From assembly GCF_009870125.1 (NCBI RefSeq), contig NC_046680.1, positions 23,269,501 through 23,333,500 on the forward strand: a stretch of DNA of 64,000 nt. The letters run 5' to 3'. This DNA comes from Drosophila pseudoobscura. Its lineage: Eukaryota > Arthropoda > Insecta > Diptera > Drosophilidae. The position numbers and the translations under genes are program-made. Under the pieces are notes generated by a model that was not told where the DNA came from, did not search any database, and was given only the letters and a program-made list of their open reading frames with translations. The stretch's first letter is position 1, and each line of letters opens with the position of its first letter. Positions 27,813 through 37,655 of the stretch are shown here, one piece after another.

Positions 27813-30524
27813 TGAAAGTTGACGCTTGTGGGAATCGATTTGATAAAGTCATCCAGCAGTCATCTGCTGCCATTCATTCCACTTACCACTGCATACGCTT
27901 TTAAAAGCCAGATATATATGTACATATTTATATGTATGTGCGGAATTAGCGCTAATCCGGATGTTTACTCGAGCATCGGATTCCAGATTGTGTTTATGGC
28001 ACAGGCTCAAATTTAATTACCGTCGCCGAGGAGGTGCTTCTCTAGCGACTTTTAATGTTTTCCATGCAAATACGAATGGTGTTGGCTATAAGCACTCCGG
28101 TCTGCTCCATTCCATTCCTTATGCCAATTTCCGGGCATGGACAACAATTACGCGCATTATCCTTTAGACTGGATTTGAGCGCGGACTCGGACCAGGACAC
28201 GGATCCGGACGATAACAAGCATTTGCTTAAACAAGCATAAATGGGAGATGCTAAGAGGACAGCAGGGATAAAAAACGGAAAACCCGAAGTAGCAATGCTC
28301 TACAGGAATCCAAAACTGTTTGGCTGCCCATCCAGGAGCTGGATATCCCATATCAAACATCCAATCCTGCCTGTCCCGCCTTAAGACCAAGAATCTGGAC
28401 TCCTAGAAAGGGTGCAGATAGTGCTTTGCTCTGCAATTTTAATTTGGCTAAGTAGCAGCCAGTGACAGAAAGCGGGCCCAAGTTGGCGAATACCTTGTTA
28501 CCCATTCTGGCCGTGGATCGACCCAAGGATATCCCAAAGGATGGGTTGCTACCTTGCAACCCTGCAGAGTCTGAAAAAACGCTAATTTAATTTTAACTTT
28601 CTGCAGCCTTTTGCCGGACTTCCTCCCCCCTATCCCAGCTCCGGGTGTGTCTCAGGCGCTGTGTTTGATTTTGTTGTCAGCGACTTTGGCACACTTTCGC
28701 ATCGCATCAGAGAGCTCAGGCGGGAGAAGGAAATTTAGCGCTGAGACAGAGCCAGAAATGGAGCCAACGCATAAAAGAAGACCCGAAAGAGTAAAAGTAA
28801 AATATTTGTCATGCCAGGGAAGTTGCAAGTGAGCAGCGCTGATTGTGGCACTAAAATGAAACGAGTTCTTGTGCGGCGATAAGATTTCACCCTGCCTGCC
28901 CCAATGTAATCGGCCCTGAAGTTTTCCATTGCTTTAGACCCAGGTCCAGATCCGCACCCCACTTCCCTCCACTCTCTGGCCTCTCTATCTAATGTTGTTG
29001 GCAAACTTTTGTGACTGGCTTTGAAGCAGTTGGCACCTTGGTTCTCTGTTATTTACGCTGCCACGCCTGGGCCCGACAATCAACGGCAATTTGCCTCAGC
29101 TCCCCAGGACACGGGACCCCAAAACCCAGCACACAACGTTGACCGAATCCGCATTCGAATTCTTATTCACAAAGCATCCAATAAGCATAACAGATGTCAT
29201 CAGGAGTGGGTTTCGTCGTTTCGTGCCGCTGGCTCTCACCTCTAGTGAGGGTGCGGGGCGAGAGGGTGGAGGAGGAGGAGAGTACGGGGATAGCGTCTGG
29301 GAACGGGGGTTGATGGAGGTGCGTTACCAACAAATCGTCGCCAGATGCCGGCGACAATAAAACGTTTTACAATGTAACCAAGGCGAGAAGAACACGCTGC
29401 TATCGCCGAAGAGCAAGGAGCACGGTGACTCCTTTCTCTCTCTCTCTGCTTGTGCCACCACCCATGTGGCAGTAACGTGCAACAAAGTTGATAATTGTTT
29501 ATGGCGACGCCTTCGATTGGACTTTTATGTCTGCCAATACTGAGTAAGGGTGATGACCTACAAGTCCATTCCAGCAATCATTCACACAATGATTGAGTGC
29601 CCGTAGAATCCGTATAATCATAGCCCTGTTCATATAAATTACCCCGGCGATAGCAGTCTCAGATAAGCTCTCTCGAACAAAGACCGAGATCCATTGTAGC
29701 ACACCCATCGATCGGGGCATTGGCTTGACGATGAAACTTGCCTCTATCTGCCGGGTGCCCATCCACGTCAGGGGTATCCTATCCTACCATCCTGCCTGGC
29801 TTCATTATATTGAAATTTTAACATCGTTATTTTGCATAATTTGCGTTTCGCTTGAATGCAGCCACGCCACGCCACCTTGAAGTATTTGTATAACTACCAA
29901 GACGTTGAGGCTGATGTGAGACCAGAGTGGGATACGAGTGGAATAGGATACTGAGGGAGTTGTGCGTGACGGTTGTCAACGCTACCTGGGCACATGCGAA
30001 ACGTGAACTTTGTGGCATCAAGTTAATGATTTGCACTTGTTGGAGCCCCTGCTCTCACATTCTTAGCAAGCAAAGTAATGAAGTTGATTTATTGTATTAC
30101 AATCCGACTCCGGTTTCTTTGTACCTTCATCCTTCGTTCCTACGTTCCTTGCCTTACCGTTTTCCATTGTTTGAGAGCATTGAACTCTTCCCAATTGAAC
30201 GATATAAATAGATATAAATCCGTTGTGGTTTTCACGCCCGGAGAAGATCTGAGAACTGCGCATCTGTCTAGTTCCGTTAGAGCGCAGCACTTCCTTTGCG
30301 GCTATAAATAAAAAAAACCCGTCGCATCCACAATACAACCCCAACCCCAACACCGATTCCGTCTGCGACTGCGACTCCGATTCTAGAGCGGCAGACACGC
30401 GTCTGCGTTCGTCAGCTGATGGAGCTATATATAGAAAATAGTGCCAGGGCCAGGCAGCCACCCAAAAGAGGAAGAGCCCAATCGAACGGAGAAAGGGCTT
30501 CCATTCAGTGTATCGACGTGCGCG

Positions 30525-31044
30525 ATGGAGTGCAGAGCTATTCCCATTCTTCCGAACTACGCCCAAGCCTGGTTCGTATCGCAGTTTACCCAAGACCCTC
30601 TCTCCCTGTCTAGAACTAATTAAACCATCTTCCGCCTCTTCCGACACAGTGGGGATGTTTATATATCGCCACTTCCACGCAAGAGATCTTTGTGCCACAC
30701 ACTGTTCGCCTATAGGACTCTGAACGATCCCGTCATCATTTTGATCACCTTGGCCGTAGTCGTTGGCTCCTTCTGTCTGCTGAGCGGCTTCATTCTGCTC
30801 TGCGTCGTCTCCAAAGCCTGGCAGGACGAGACCTCCGAGGCTATATTGCTAATGGGTAAGTGCTGCATCCCCTTGCATTCCATTCCATCCCACCCCATCC
30901 CGTCCTAATGTATTCATCGGTTGCTTAGGCATTGGTTTCTTCATCACATCCCTGTCCTGTGTATCGTGGAAGCTGACGAGAGCCCAGCGCCTCACCCAGA
31001 TCGTGGAGGCCATCATTAATCGTGATACGACGGAGGCTGTTTAA
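30525..31044 (+). CDS. Small two-helix membrane protein, unknown function (122 aa)
   Basis: Three exons: 30525-30571, 30650-30855, 30929-31044. Junction phases fit and the summed length is 369 bases. Two hydrophobic segments are visible: about residues 45-70 (PVIILITLAVVVGSFCLL and onward) and about residues 84-98 (LLMGIGFFITSLSC). A basic RKR lies before the first, and an amphipathic tail with RLTQIVEAII ends the protein. This predicts a hairpin membrane protein. The donor after exon 1 (GTTCGT) is weak; an ATG further upstream or another first exon is possible, but exons 2 and 3 are convincing. A TATA-like CTATATATAG lies at 30424. I do not recognise the family. It converges with protease B, 128 bp away. 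Confidence 0.7.
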
Positions 31045-31172
31045 TTTTAAGCATTAGATGCCCAATTAGTCGGATCTAAATTATTTATATTCAATAAGCA
31101 AGAGAACTCTGTGTACCCAAGCTTATTTCATATATTTATTGCAATTATATTTACATCTGGGCGCTACTCCTG

Positions 31173-32612
31173 CTACTGGGCCACAGTCCGGGTGATCCAG
31201 GGAATGAATCTGGTGACGTCCGTGTAGACTGATGTCTGACCCTCCCCCGTCTCTCCCAGCTCCTTGTGGCCACAGTTTTCGGGGCCGTAGCTCACGATGC
31301 CGATCTGCACAAAGCGCTGTTTGCTCTTCTTGTACCAGAAGTTGAAGAGCAACGGGCCTCCAGAGTCGCCCTTGCAGCTGTCCTGGAGGGAGGCGCTGAC
31401 GCAGATCTGGTTCTTGGCGATGGATCTGTTCTGCATAGCGGTGCAGCTGGCGAGGGACAGGCGGGAGACCCCAGCCTCCATGGGAACATCGGAATCATTC
31501 CCATGGGCCGTCTGTCTGCCCCAGCCCGTCACTCGCATAACTTTCGTCTCCAGGATACTCTTTTGCAGCTCTACGTAGAGTGGCAGGCATATGGGATTAA
31601 TGTGATCTGGCCATAGAGAATCCCACGTTACGACATGATATAGGATTTCCACGTGGAGGAAGCGCTTACCCTTAAACACCATGTCCCTCACCAGCTTGAC
31701 GAGGGCTATATCATTCTTTTGAGTGAAACTCGAGTATCCCTCGTGCGGGATGATCTTTTCGATGCCAATGTCCTCGTAGGGCGGCTGACAACTTGTCTTC
31801 GAGTCCACAATCCTGCAGTCCACCTCAGAGGTAATATTGTGCTCTCCAAGCCTCACTGCCACGCTGCTCAGAGATCAGACTTAAATGATTGGTTGAATAG
31901 TTGGACAGAGGCTGAAATCTACTTACGGGAATCCATTGATCATGCAGTGAGCGGCGGTTAGGACGAAGCCTGCTTGCGGGAGGAGCGTTAGGACCAGTGA
32001 AACGATTCTTTCAGCGATGCAGGAAATTCTACTTACGTTTCGTGATAAGCGTGGCACCACACTGAAATTGGCCCCTTCCCTGGGTGCCGGGTTCTGTAGC
32101 ATCATACTTTAGCAGAGCCATCCAAGGTCTCGATCCCATCTTGATTTCGCTGCCGCCAAGCACCTTGAGTCTCAAGAACTTGCCGCATGCCTCCTCAGAC
32201 TGCTGTAGCAGCTCCAGTCCCGTTCCGTTCACGTGCTCTTCGCAGCAGACGAATGTCTACGGATCGTTGAGTGCACATTCCAAAGAGAATCATCATGTGA
32301 CTTACCTTTTTGGTTGAGCAGCCAGCGTTTTCCTTGATCCTCGTTTCCTCCTCAGTTAGCGGTAATCCTTTCTTAATTTTCGTAACAAGATCCCTGAAGT
32401 AGGCACATTCTCCGAAGTGCTTACACCAGCCAGGCTTGTCCTCAAAGGTTGTGCAGAATAAGGGATCTGCAAGAACGGGGAGTCGGCATGAGTTCCTTTT
32501 CAACAGTAGCCCACTTCCAGACCATCGACAGACATTCTCCCCCTGCTCCAAAATGCACCAACGACACCGACACCAGACACAGACATATCCCCAACAACTG
32601 TAGCCCCGTCAT
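31173..32612 (-). CDS. CLIP-domain serine protease B, secreted (376 aa)
   Basis: Six exons on the minus strand: 32612-32534, 32466-32306, 32256-32037, 31969-31927, 31863-31670, 31606-31173. The start ATG opens a signal peptide (core LLGICLCLVSVSLV). The CLIP domain keeps six cysteines (LFC, GWC, GEC, AGC, VCC). The protease domain has an intact triad (LTAAHC, NDIAL, GDSGGP) and Asp six residues before the Ser, predicting trypsin specificity. Activation would expose VLGG. Exons 1, 4 and 5 are 79, 43 and 194 bases, the same as in protease A, and all junctions match, so A and B are duplicates now in opposite orientation. Expected role: extracellular haemolymph cascade enzyme. The specific substrate is unknown. 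Confidence 0.92.
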
Positions 32613-32639
32613 TCTCCTTTAGAAGCTACGTTCGGACTG

Positions 32640-32692
32640 AGCACCAATCAGTCCCGACTGTATGACATACATACATATGTACTATATAATGT
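32640..32692 (-). promoter_or_regulatory. Core promoter of protease B
   Basis: Read on the minus strand, a TATATAG element near 32687 is followed about 27 bp later by ACAGTCGG (near 32660), and a TCAGTC initiator-like word sits at 32640, about 28 bp before the ATG. Spacing fits a Drosophila TATA-Inr promoter, with the start at one of the two Inr-like sites. Confidence 0.5.
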
Positions 32693-32990
32693 TATATACT
32701 AGTATATGCACTCGTATCAGCGGATGATAGCGATTCTTAGAGAGAATCTCCGTCTCTATTCATCGCACGCTCTCTTGTAAAGAACATCTTTGTACTACGA
32801 GTTCCCACCATATTATAGATCATTGTACAGCCCTTACCCAGGAGCATCCCTATGTGTATTGTATAGCAGCTATGCAGCTGTGGCGTGGCGGGACAGAGGG
32901 CAGCTGCAACTGCATAGGGCTGGGGCTGTCGCTAAATGAAAACTTACCTGAAGAAGGCCTGCGCTAGCCGTTCATTTTCAGTTCGAGTCG

Positions 32991-33563
32991 ATGCCTTGCC
33001 GAAAGATGCCGCACTTGCAGCGCCTTAACCCGACCTGGGCCAGGCATTCCATACACATAGCAAGAAGCCTCTGGCGCCGCTGTACCCAACTGTCGAGGAG
33101 TCCAAAGTTCCAGCGCTACGTGCGGTAAGCGAAAATTCATACATTCTCCCCCCAAGAGCCATCGCCAACTGATTCGATTGGTTCAGATTTCTACAGTCAA
33201 ACCTGTGCCCCGTCTAGTCCGTGCTGCAGCTGCATTGCTGGAGTGGAGTTTGAAAGAAGATCGGGACTCTTTCAGCGGATGACAGCATCGGCAGCAAACT
33301 TTCTGCGATTCTTCCACCAAAAATGCGCAGCATTCGCAGTAATTGTGGCTGCTTTGAGAATCGACGCACGTAGGAGGGGTTGATGGATGCCAAAATTTAG
33401 CACACACTGCGCATTATTTATACACCATTATACCCCAAAGAAATGGCCAACGACCTTCACTCACTCCACAGAAATAGATCCACGGGAGCAATGGGATCCG
33501 CTGGAAGATTATAAAGACACCTCGTACTCACAATTCGTGAAGCATTTGCAAAAACTGCAATGA
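32991..33563 (+). CDS. Predicted novel three-exon small basic protein (132 aa)
   Basis: Inferred exons: 32991-33124, 33197-33369, 33472-33563. Donors are GTAAGC and GTAGGA; acceptors are CTACAG and CCACAG; phases 2 and 1 agree and give an uninterrupted 399-base frame. Residues 1-45 are rich in Arg/Lys and His with almost no acid (LWRRCTQLSRSPKFQRYVR), like a mitochondrial presequence or nucleic-acid-binding tail. The centre has a Cys cluster (PCCSC) and a hydrophobic stretch (AAFAVIVAAL). The C-terminus is acidic and aromatic (DPREQWDPLEDYKDTSYSQF). An Inr-like TTCAGTTCG sits at about 32979, just before the ATG. An alternative acceptor at 33187 would give a 54-aa protein stopping at 33217. 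Not recognised; transcript support is needed to settle it. Confidence 0.45.
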
Positions 33564-33724
33564 GATGCGAGATGAAGAGGTCTACCTCTTATCGATGCCA
33601 TGTCAATCACTTGATGATGACAGCGGGATCGAACGGGGCAATACCATAGCCCCGACTGGGAATCTACCCATTCTCGAACAGTATTCCCTTGGGGAAAACA
33701 CATCGAGACGAGAACGCTGCCAGT

Positions 33725-33765
33725 GCAATAAATAGTAGGCGCGAGTGTTCATCGGCGTTCAGTCT
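33725..33765 (+). promoter_or_regulatory. TATA-like/Inr promoter of the 51-aa gene
   Basis: AATAAATAG at about 33727 is followed about 32 bp later by TTCAGTC at about 33759, the spacing of a Drosophila TATA-Inr pair. The ATG of the 51-aa frame lies about 75 bp downstream. AATAAA here could also be the polyadenylation signal of the preceding gene. Confidence 0.45.
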
Positions 33766-33834
33766 CATTCTAAGCCTCAGCCCGATCGTGCCGGTACAGC
33801 TTAAAACCCGTAGCCCCAGCGAAATACTCTGAAA

Positions 33835-33990
33835 ATGTTCACATCGATCAGATCTCACCAGCATCGCGCCGTCGGCCTGATCTTGCGGGCCCTCGCTGCT
33901 GGCAGTCTGTTAGTCCTGATGAGTGTCATCCACCAGGAGAACGACGACTCCGGCTCCCACTACATCCACCCGCGGCACGCCATGCAATAG
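33835..33990 (+). CDS. Predicted 51-aa single-helix membrane peptide
   Basis: Single-exon small ORF of 52 codons. The first 17 residues are basic (RSHQHRAVGLILR). A hydrophobic helix spans about residues 14-33 (GLILRALAAGSLLVLMSVIH). The tail is acidic then His/Pro-rich (ENDDSGSHYIHPRH). This is the layout of a single-pass small membrane protein. A promoter-like pair lies upstream, and AATAAA at about 34417 could end the transcript. Downstream, 34081-34143 carries another short hydrophobic frame (RIAALIVIALTYCFG, then stop) after a good acceptor; it may be a second exon of an alternative product. No family recognised. Confidence 0.4.
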   Translation: MFTSIRSHQHRAVGLILRALAAGSLLVLMSVIHQENDDSGSHYIHPRHAMQ

Positions 33991-34956
33991 CCCCGACTAG
34001 GCCCGTCGCCGTATGGCCCAGACTACTTAATTTTACTTGTAATAAGCTTAGGTTAAGTGCACTTAAAGCGTAATCTACAGTTCACAGTTTGTTTCCGGAT
34101 AGCCGCGCTGATCGTGATTGCGCTCACCTACTGCTTCGGATAGTAAAAGCTGTAGAGATTAACCGGTTGCGGCCAGTGCGACATTACTAATGGCTCACAC
34201 AGTGAATTTCCCTGATTCACACACCACCTATTTATAGACACAAAAGTCGTTCAATTAATGTATATAATTTATGGAGGATGCCGCACTTTTCCGTGTACCA
34301 ACTAAGTCTCTCCAGTCTGAATGTGTTTATTTATTTAGTTTGTGTCTAAGTAGACACACTTGAAATTCTGACCTCATATTATCGTATATTGAATTAATTT
34401 AATCTGTACAGCACTTAATAAAGTTAAACAGCTATACAAATTTGTTGATTTTTTAAAAATAAATCAAAAAAATGTAGTATGCAAAGTATTATTTTATTTA
34501 AAATTCGATAGGTTTGACGCCACCTATCGCTGCCTGACAAGCGACTAATAGAAAGCTACCCTGTCTACGTCACACACACCTTTAGACTTCCTGCAGCTGC
34601 GCGTTCTGTAGCAGTGAGCCTTTTGACAGGCAGTGATTTGGCGGTTTCCAGTACTAGCCAGTTACGGCCAAATTTGAATTTAAAAATATTATATAAATAA
34701 CAATTTGTGTACCCTCGCTTTTATCTACACTTGGCAGATTTATTTATTTTTCTTTACCATTACCATCCCATAATAAAGCCAACTAAAACGTGATCCGTGG
34801 CTTAGGTCAGGGATGCATCGCCACCAGCTTCATGTTCGGACCATTGGCGAATGAATAAATTCTTTGGGCTTTGGGACAAATACACATATGTACATAGGTA
34901 TGTACACTTGCAGATGCTATAATCCGATTAAGCACTGCACAGATCATTAAACTGAA
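33991..34956. other. AT-rich intergenic stretch
   Basis: Likely holds the 3' UTR of the 51-aa gene, with AATAAA at about 34417. Apart from the short hydrophobic frame at 34081-34143 I see no coding sequence. Confidence 0.5.
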
Positions 34957-35273
34957 ATGTTTAAAATGGTTTCTGGAAAAAGAAAAACAATCCTGATCGT
35001 TCTGATTCTATGCGAATTGGTATTCGATATGTGGTCTGTTTTTCACTTCTACATGGTTCAAAAAGTAAAGGGTATGTAAGCCCAGAAGCCGAAAATGAAA
35101 TAGTCCACCAATGCCAGCAGTTCTATAACCTAATATTCAAAATTAAAATTCAAAAGAGAAAACAGAACCAATCGATAAAATCATATAATCATACTAACTA
35201 GCCGAACTCCGAAGACCATGGGGATCAAATCCAGAAAGTTCGTTTTTATGAACTGCCACATCTATATGCTTAA
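34957..35273 (+). CDS. Weak candidate two-exon small secreted/membrane peptide (57 aa)
   Basis: Possible exons are 34957-35071 and 35215-35273, with a strong donor (GTATGTAAG), a TACTAAC branch-point match at about 35192, and an acceptor CCGAAG. The frame stays open across the junction to a TAA at 35271. The N-terminus is basic (GKRK) then strongly hydrophobic (TILIVLILCELVF), like a signal anchor. Without splicing the frame still encodes a peptide of about 40 residues. Small hydrophobic-leader peptides are common among seminal-fluid proteins, but that link is speculation. No homologue recognised. Confidence 0.25.
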
Positions 35274-35487
35274 TGCATTGTTAGTGATGCGACTGAAAAT
35301 ATTTCAGTATCCCTAACTGACAGTGCTACCCATTCTCAAAATGTACTGCCTCGAATACAAACAAACAAAAAAAAATAAAAATAAAGAATTATTTGATTGA
35401 ATTTTACAATGAAAAGTGGTGAAAAGAGTGGATGCATCTCGACGGGACGGAGACTCACTCAGGCGAGACTGACGTGTTATCCTTCAC

Positions 35488-35613
35488 ATGGGCCACAAGC
35501 CCTACGGATGCTACATCTTCGGAAAATATTTCAACCGTGTCGGCAATCGGAACAACCACTTGTACGTGCACGGCATCAATTGGCCCCAACCATCAAACTG
35601 TGTGATGACCTAA
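35488..35613 (+). pseudogene. Orphan 41-codon frame with protein-like composition
   Basis: The frame from ATG at 35488 to TAA reads like real protein, rich in aromatic, Cys and Asn residues (GHKPYGCYIFGKYFNRVG, then LYVHGINWPQPSN). Upstream, the same frame is closed by a TGA about 12 bp before the ATG, and no acceptor rescues it. It may be the last exon or broken remnant of a gene, or a very short gene. Family not recognised. Confidence 0.25.
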
Positions 35614-35971
35614 CAATGACATATCAAGTAAAGAATCCTTTCATTTACTTTACTTCCTTTTTTATTTTGTTTTTATTTTGAGAAAAATATGATATAACGT
35701 AACTAAGCAAAATGTGAAAATTATTAACAGAAGAACTACAATTGCAGAATAAATTATCGAATTTATATAGAACTCACAATCATTGACCTGTATCTAATTC
35801 CTAGATCCGCTTCTATGCTTTATTATTCGTATATGTACAAGTGACAGCACATACACAATCCATGGTATCAGTTCTAAGGAACTTAAAATTAAAAATAAAT
35901 AATAATAAATAAATAATACAAATTAATTGAAAATCAAAAAGGCTGATTAGCGGCATAGGTTCCCCTTGGTG

Positions 35972-36008
35972 TATATAAGTGCCCAACACGACATAGTAGA
36001 CATCAGTG
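35972..36008 (+). promoter_or_regulatory. TATA-Inr core promoter of the 36031 protease
   Basis: TATATAAG at 35972 is followed 31 bp later by ATCAGTGTG, an arthropod initiator. The predicted start is about 28 bp before the ATG. This is a textbook layout. Confidence 0.75.
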
Positions 36009-36030
36009 TGTCCCAGTTCATTGCCTTGAA

Positions 36031-37053
36031 ATGAAGATCATATTAGCTGCTGTTGCAGTGCTCGCTTGCCTGATCCTTTGTCATTCGGGATCTGGACAAT
36101 TTCTACAGCCAGACTGCGGTGTCGTTCCTAATCATTTTACATTTAGAATAAAGGGGGGCACAGATGCAGCAATAGCCGCCAATCCGTGGATGGCATATTT
36201 GTATACGTCCTCAGCTTTCGTATGTGGCGGAACGCTTATCCACAAACGTAAGTCGTTAAACAGTAATAATCCATTTTGGAAAATACATTTTGTTTTTTTA
36301 CAGGGTTCGTTCTAACAGCAGCGCATTGCATCTCTCGCGAAATGCCACTGTAAGTACTTTCCTTGCAATTATAAATATTAAAATATTGAAATGCTTTTGT
36401 TGTACAGAAAGGTTCGCCTGGGAGAGTTCGATGTCTCTAGTACTTCTGACTGCAGCGATTCGCAATGTCTTCCGCCCCATGAAGAATATTTCGTGGAAAC
36501 GGCCTTTAGGAATCGTCTCTTCTCTATGCAACGGGGAAGGCATGACATAGGTCTGCTTCGATTGACCACGGATGTGGAATACAAAGGTGGCCTATGCTAT
36601 ACAATATGAATGCTTTCAATAATCAAAAAATCCTCTCCCGTAGTCCACATTAGACCGATCTGTGTGTTCGTTGACCCTGAATTGCGGTCGTCGGTAGAGG
36701 CAATTGAGTCATTTACTGCCACTGGATGGGGTGTGACCGACAGCGGAAAGACAAGCCGAATACTTCAGAGAATAACCATCAACCGGCTCGACCGTAGCAA
36801 ATGCAATCGCAAATTTCGGCAGACACTGCTACAGAGCCAGATCTGTGCAGGACACCGGCAAGGCGACACATGCAACGGGGACTCTGGCGGCCCATTGATA
36901 ACATTTTTGAATGGAACCCAGAACCGCTACGTTCAGGTCGGAATTGTCAGTTATGGCAGCGCGAATTGCGATGGTCCGGGTATCTACACAGATGTTTTAT
37001 ACCATGCAGATTGGATCCAGCGCGTCGTGCGAGAAGACGAGATCAAGATCTGA
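36031..37053 (+). CDS. Trypsin-like serine protease C, secreted (283 aa)
   Basis: Four exons: 36031-36247, 36304-36349, 36408-36586, 36644-37053. Phases fit, although the third donor (GTGGCC) is weak. A signal peptide (ILAAVAVLACLILC) is followed by a very short pro-region, then cleavage after Arg to expose IKGG. The triad is intact: LTAAHC, HDIGLL, GDSGGP. Asp six residues before the Ser (GDTCNGDSGG) predicts trypsin-like specificity. There is no CLIP domain, so it is a single-domain enzyme. It is tandem with protease D, 600 bp downstream; both share intron positions and the pattern DCGV/NCGV, ANPWMAYL/SSPWMAYL and KVRLGEFD/KVRLGDYN. In flies this clan includes the CG300xx-type proteases of the same chromosome arm; the one-to-one orthologue is not certain. 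Confidence 0.92.
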
Positions 37054-37655
37054 TTCAAACTTAAACAAAACAAAAAAAAACTATATATGTTACATATGTA
37101 CTAGACTTTTCAGTTTTAAAAACCTAATCACAGCTATAGGCATCGATTTTTTTTAAACTGAGATCCCAATGGTTTTTGTGGCATAAATTTTAACAATGGC
37201 GTGGGGCAGTAGGGATCAAAGGAAAGGGATTTCGTGGAACTGTTTAAGGCCTTGATCCGTATCGTAATAGGAGCTTTATGAGAACCATAATCATTAAAAT
37301 TGCACTTGGCTGAAATTTCTCTTCTTTTGGGGAAAGAACACAATCTGCCCCTGCTTGATCTTTATGGTTACCAAATTCTGGTTAATTGGACACTAAAATT
37401 TGAATTATTGGATTTATTTAATTGGAATCAAATAGCAACTTTTCTATTATTATCTTTATCATTTATTGTCGAGAGAATTTGGTGCTCATTTTGTAAGATC
37501 AAAATCTGACCTTATGCTCAAGAAAAGCCATAAAATTTTGCGTAGGAAACAAGTTTTCTGGGAATTCAGTGATAACTAGGTGTCTGTTCTGATTAGTATT
37601 AATATGAGCGCCCCTCCTGGCTAGATATCAGTGTTCCCCGATTCGCTCAGTCGCA
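37054..37655. other. Intergenic spacer between tandem proteases
   Basis: AT-rich, no coding frame. Its 3' end carries a TATA-like TTAATATGA near 37598 and a TATCAGTG initiator at about 37627, giving a plausible promoter for protease D. Confidence 0.55.

Larger units (their letters stand above)
16041..30524. other. Long non-coding stretch, no gene recognised
   Basis: About 14.5 kb without a supportable gene. It contains small tandem repeats (three copies of a 10-mer TCCTTTCAGT near 23440-23470; a 12-bp period at 24115-24157), an AG microsatellite (27789-27812), and an 18-bp perfect palindrome at 25124-25141. The longest frames (26498-27139 and 30063-30698, both minus) translate to low-complexity, frame-shadow-like sequence. 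The size and texture suit a regulatory domain. Confidence 0.55.

Noticed and set aside
30240-30345. Possible third copy of the dispersed repeat (GTCGCATCCACAATA)
   Set aside because: Only about 15 bases match copy 1; too short to call.
30063-30698. 211-codon minus-strand frame
   Set aside because: Antisense to the two-helix gene's first exons and promoter; no recognisable domain.
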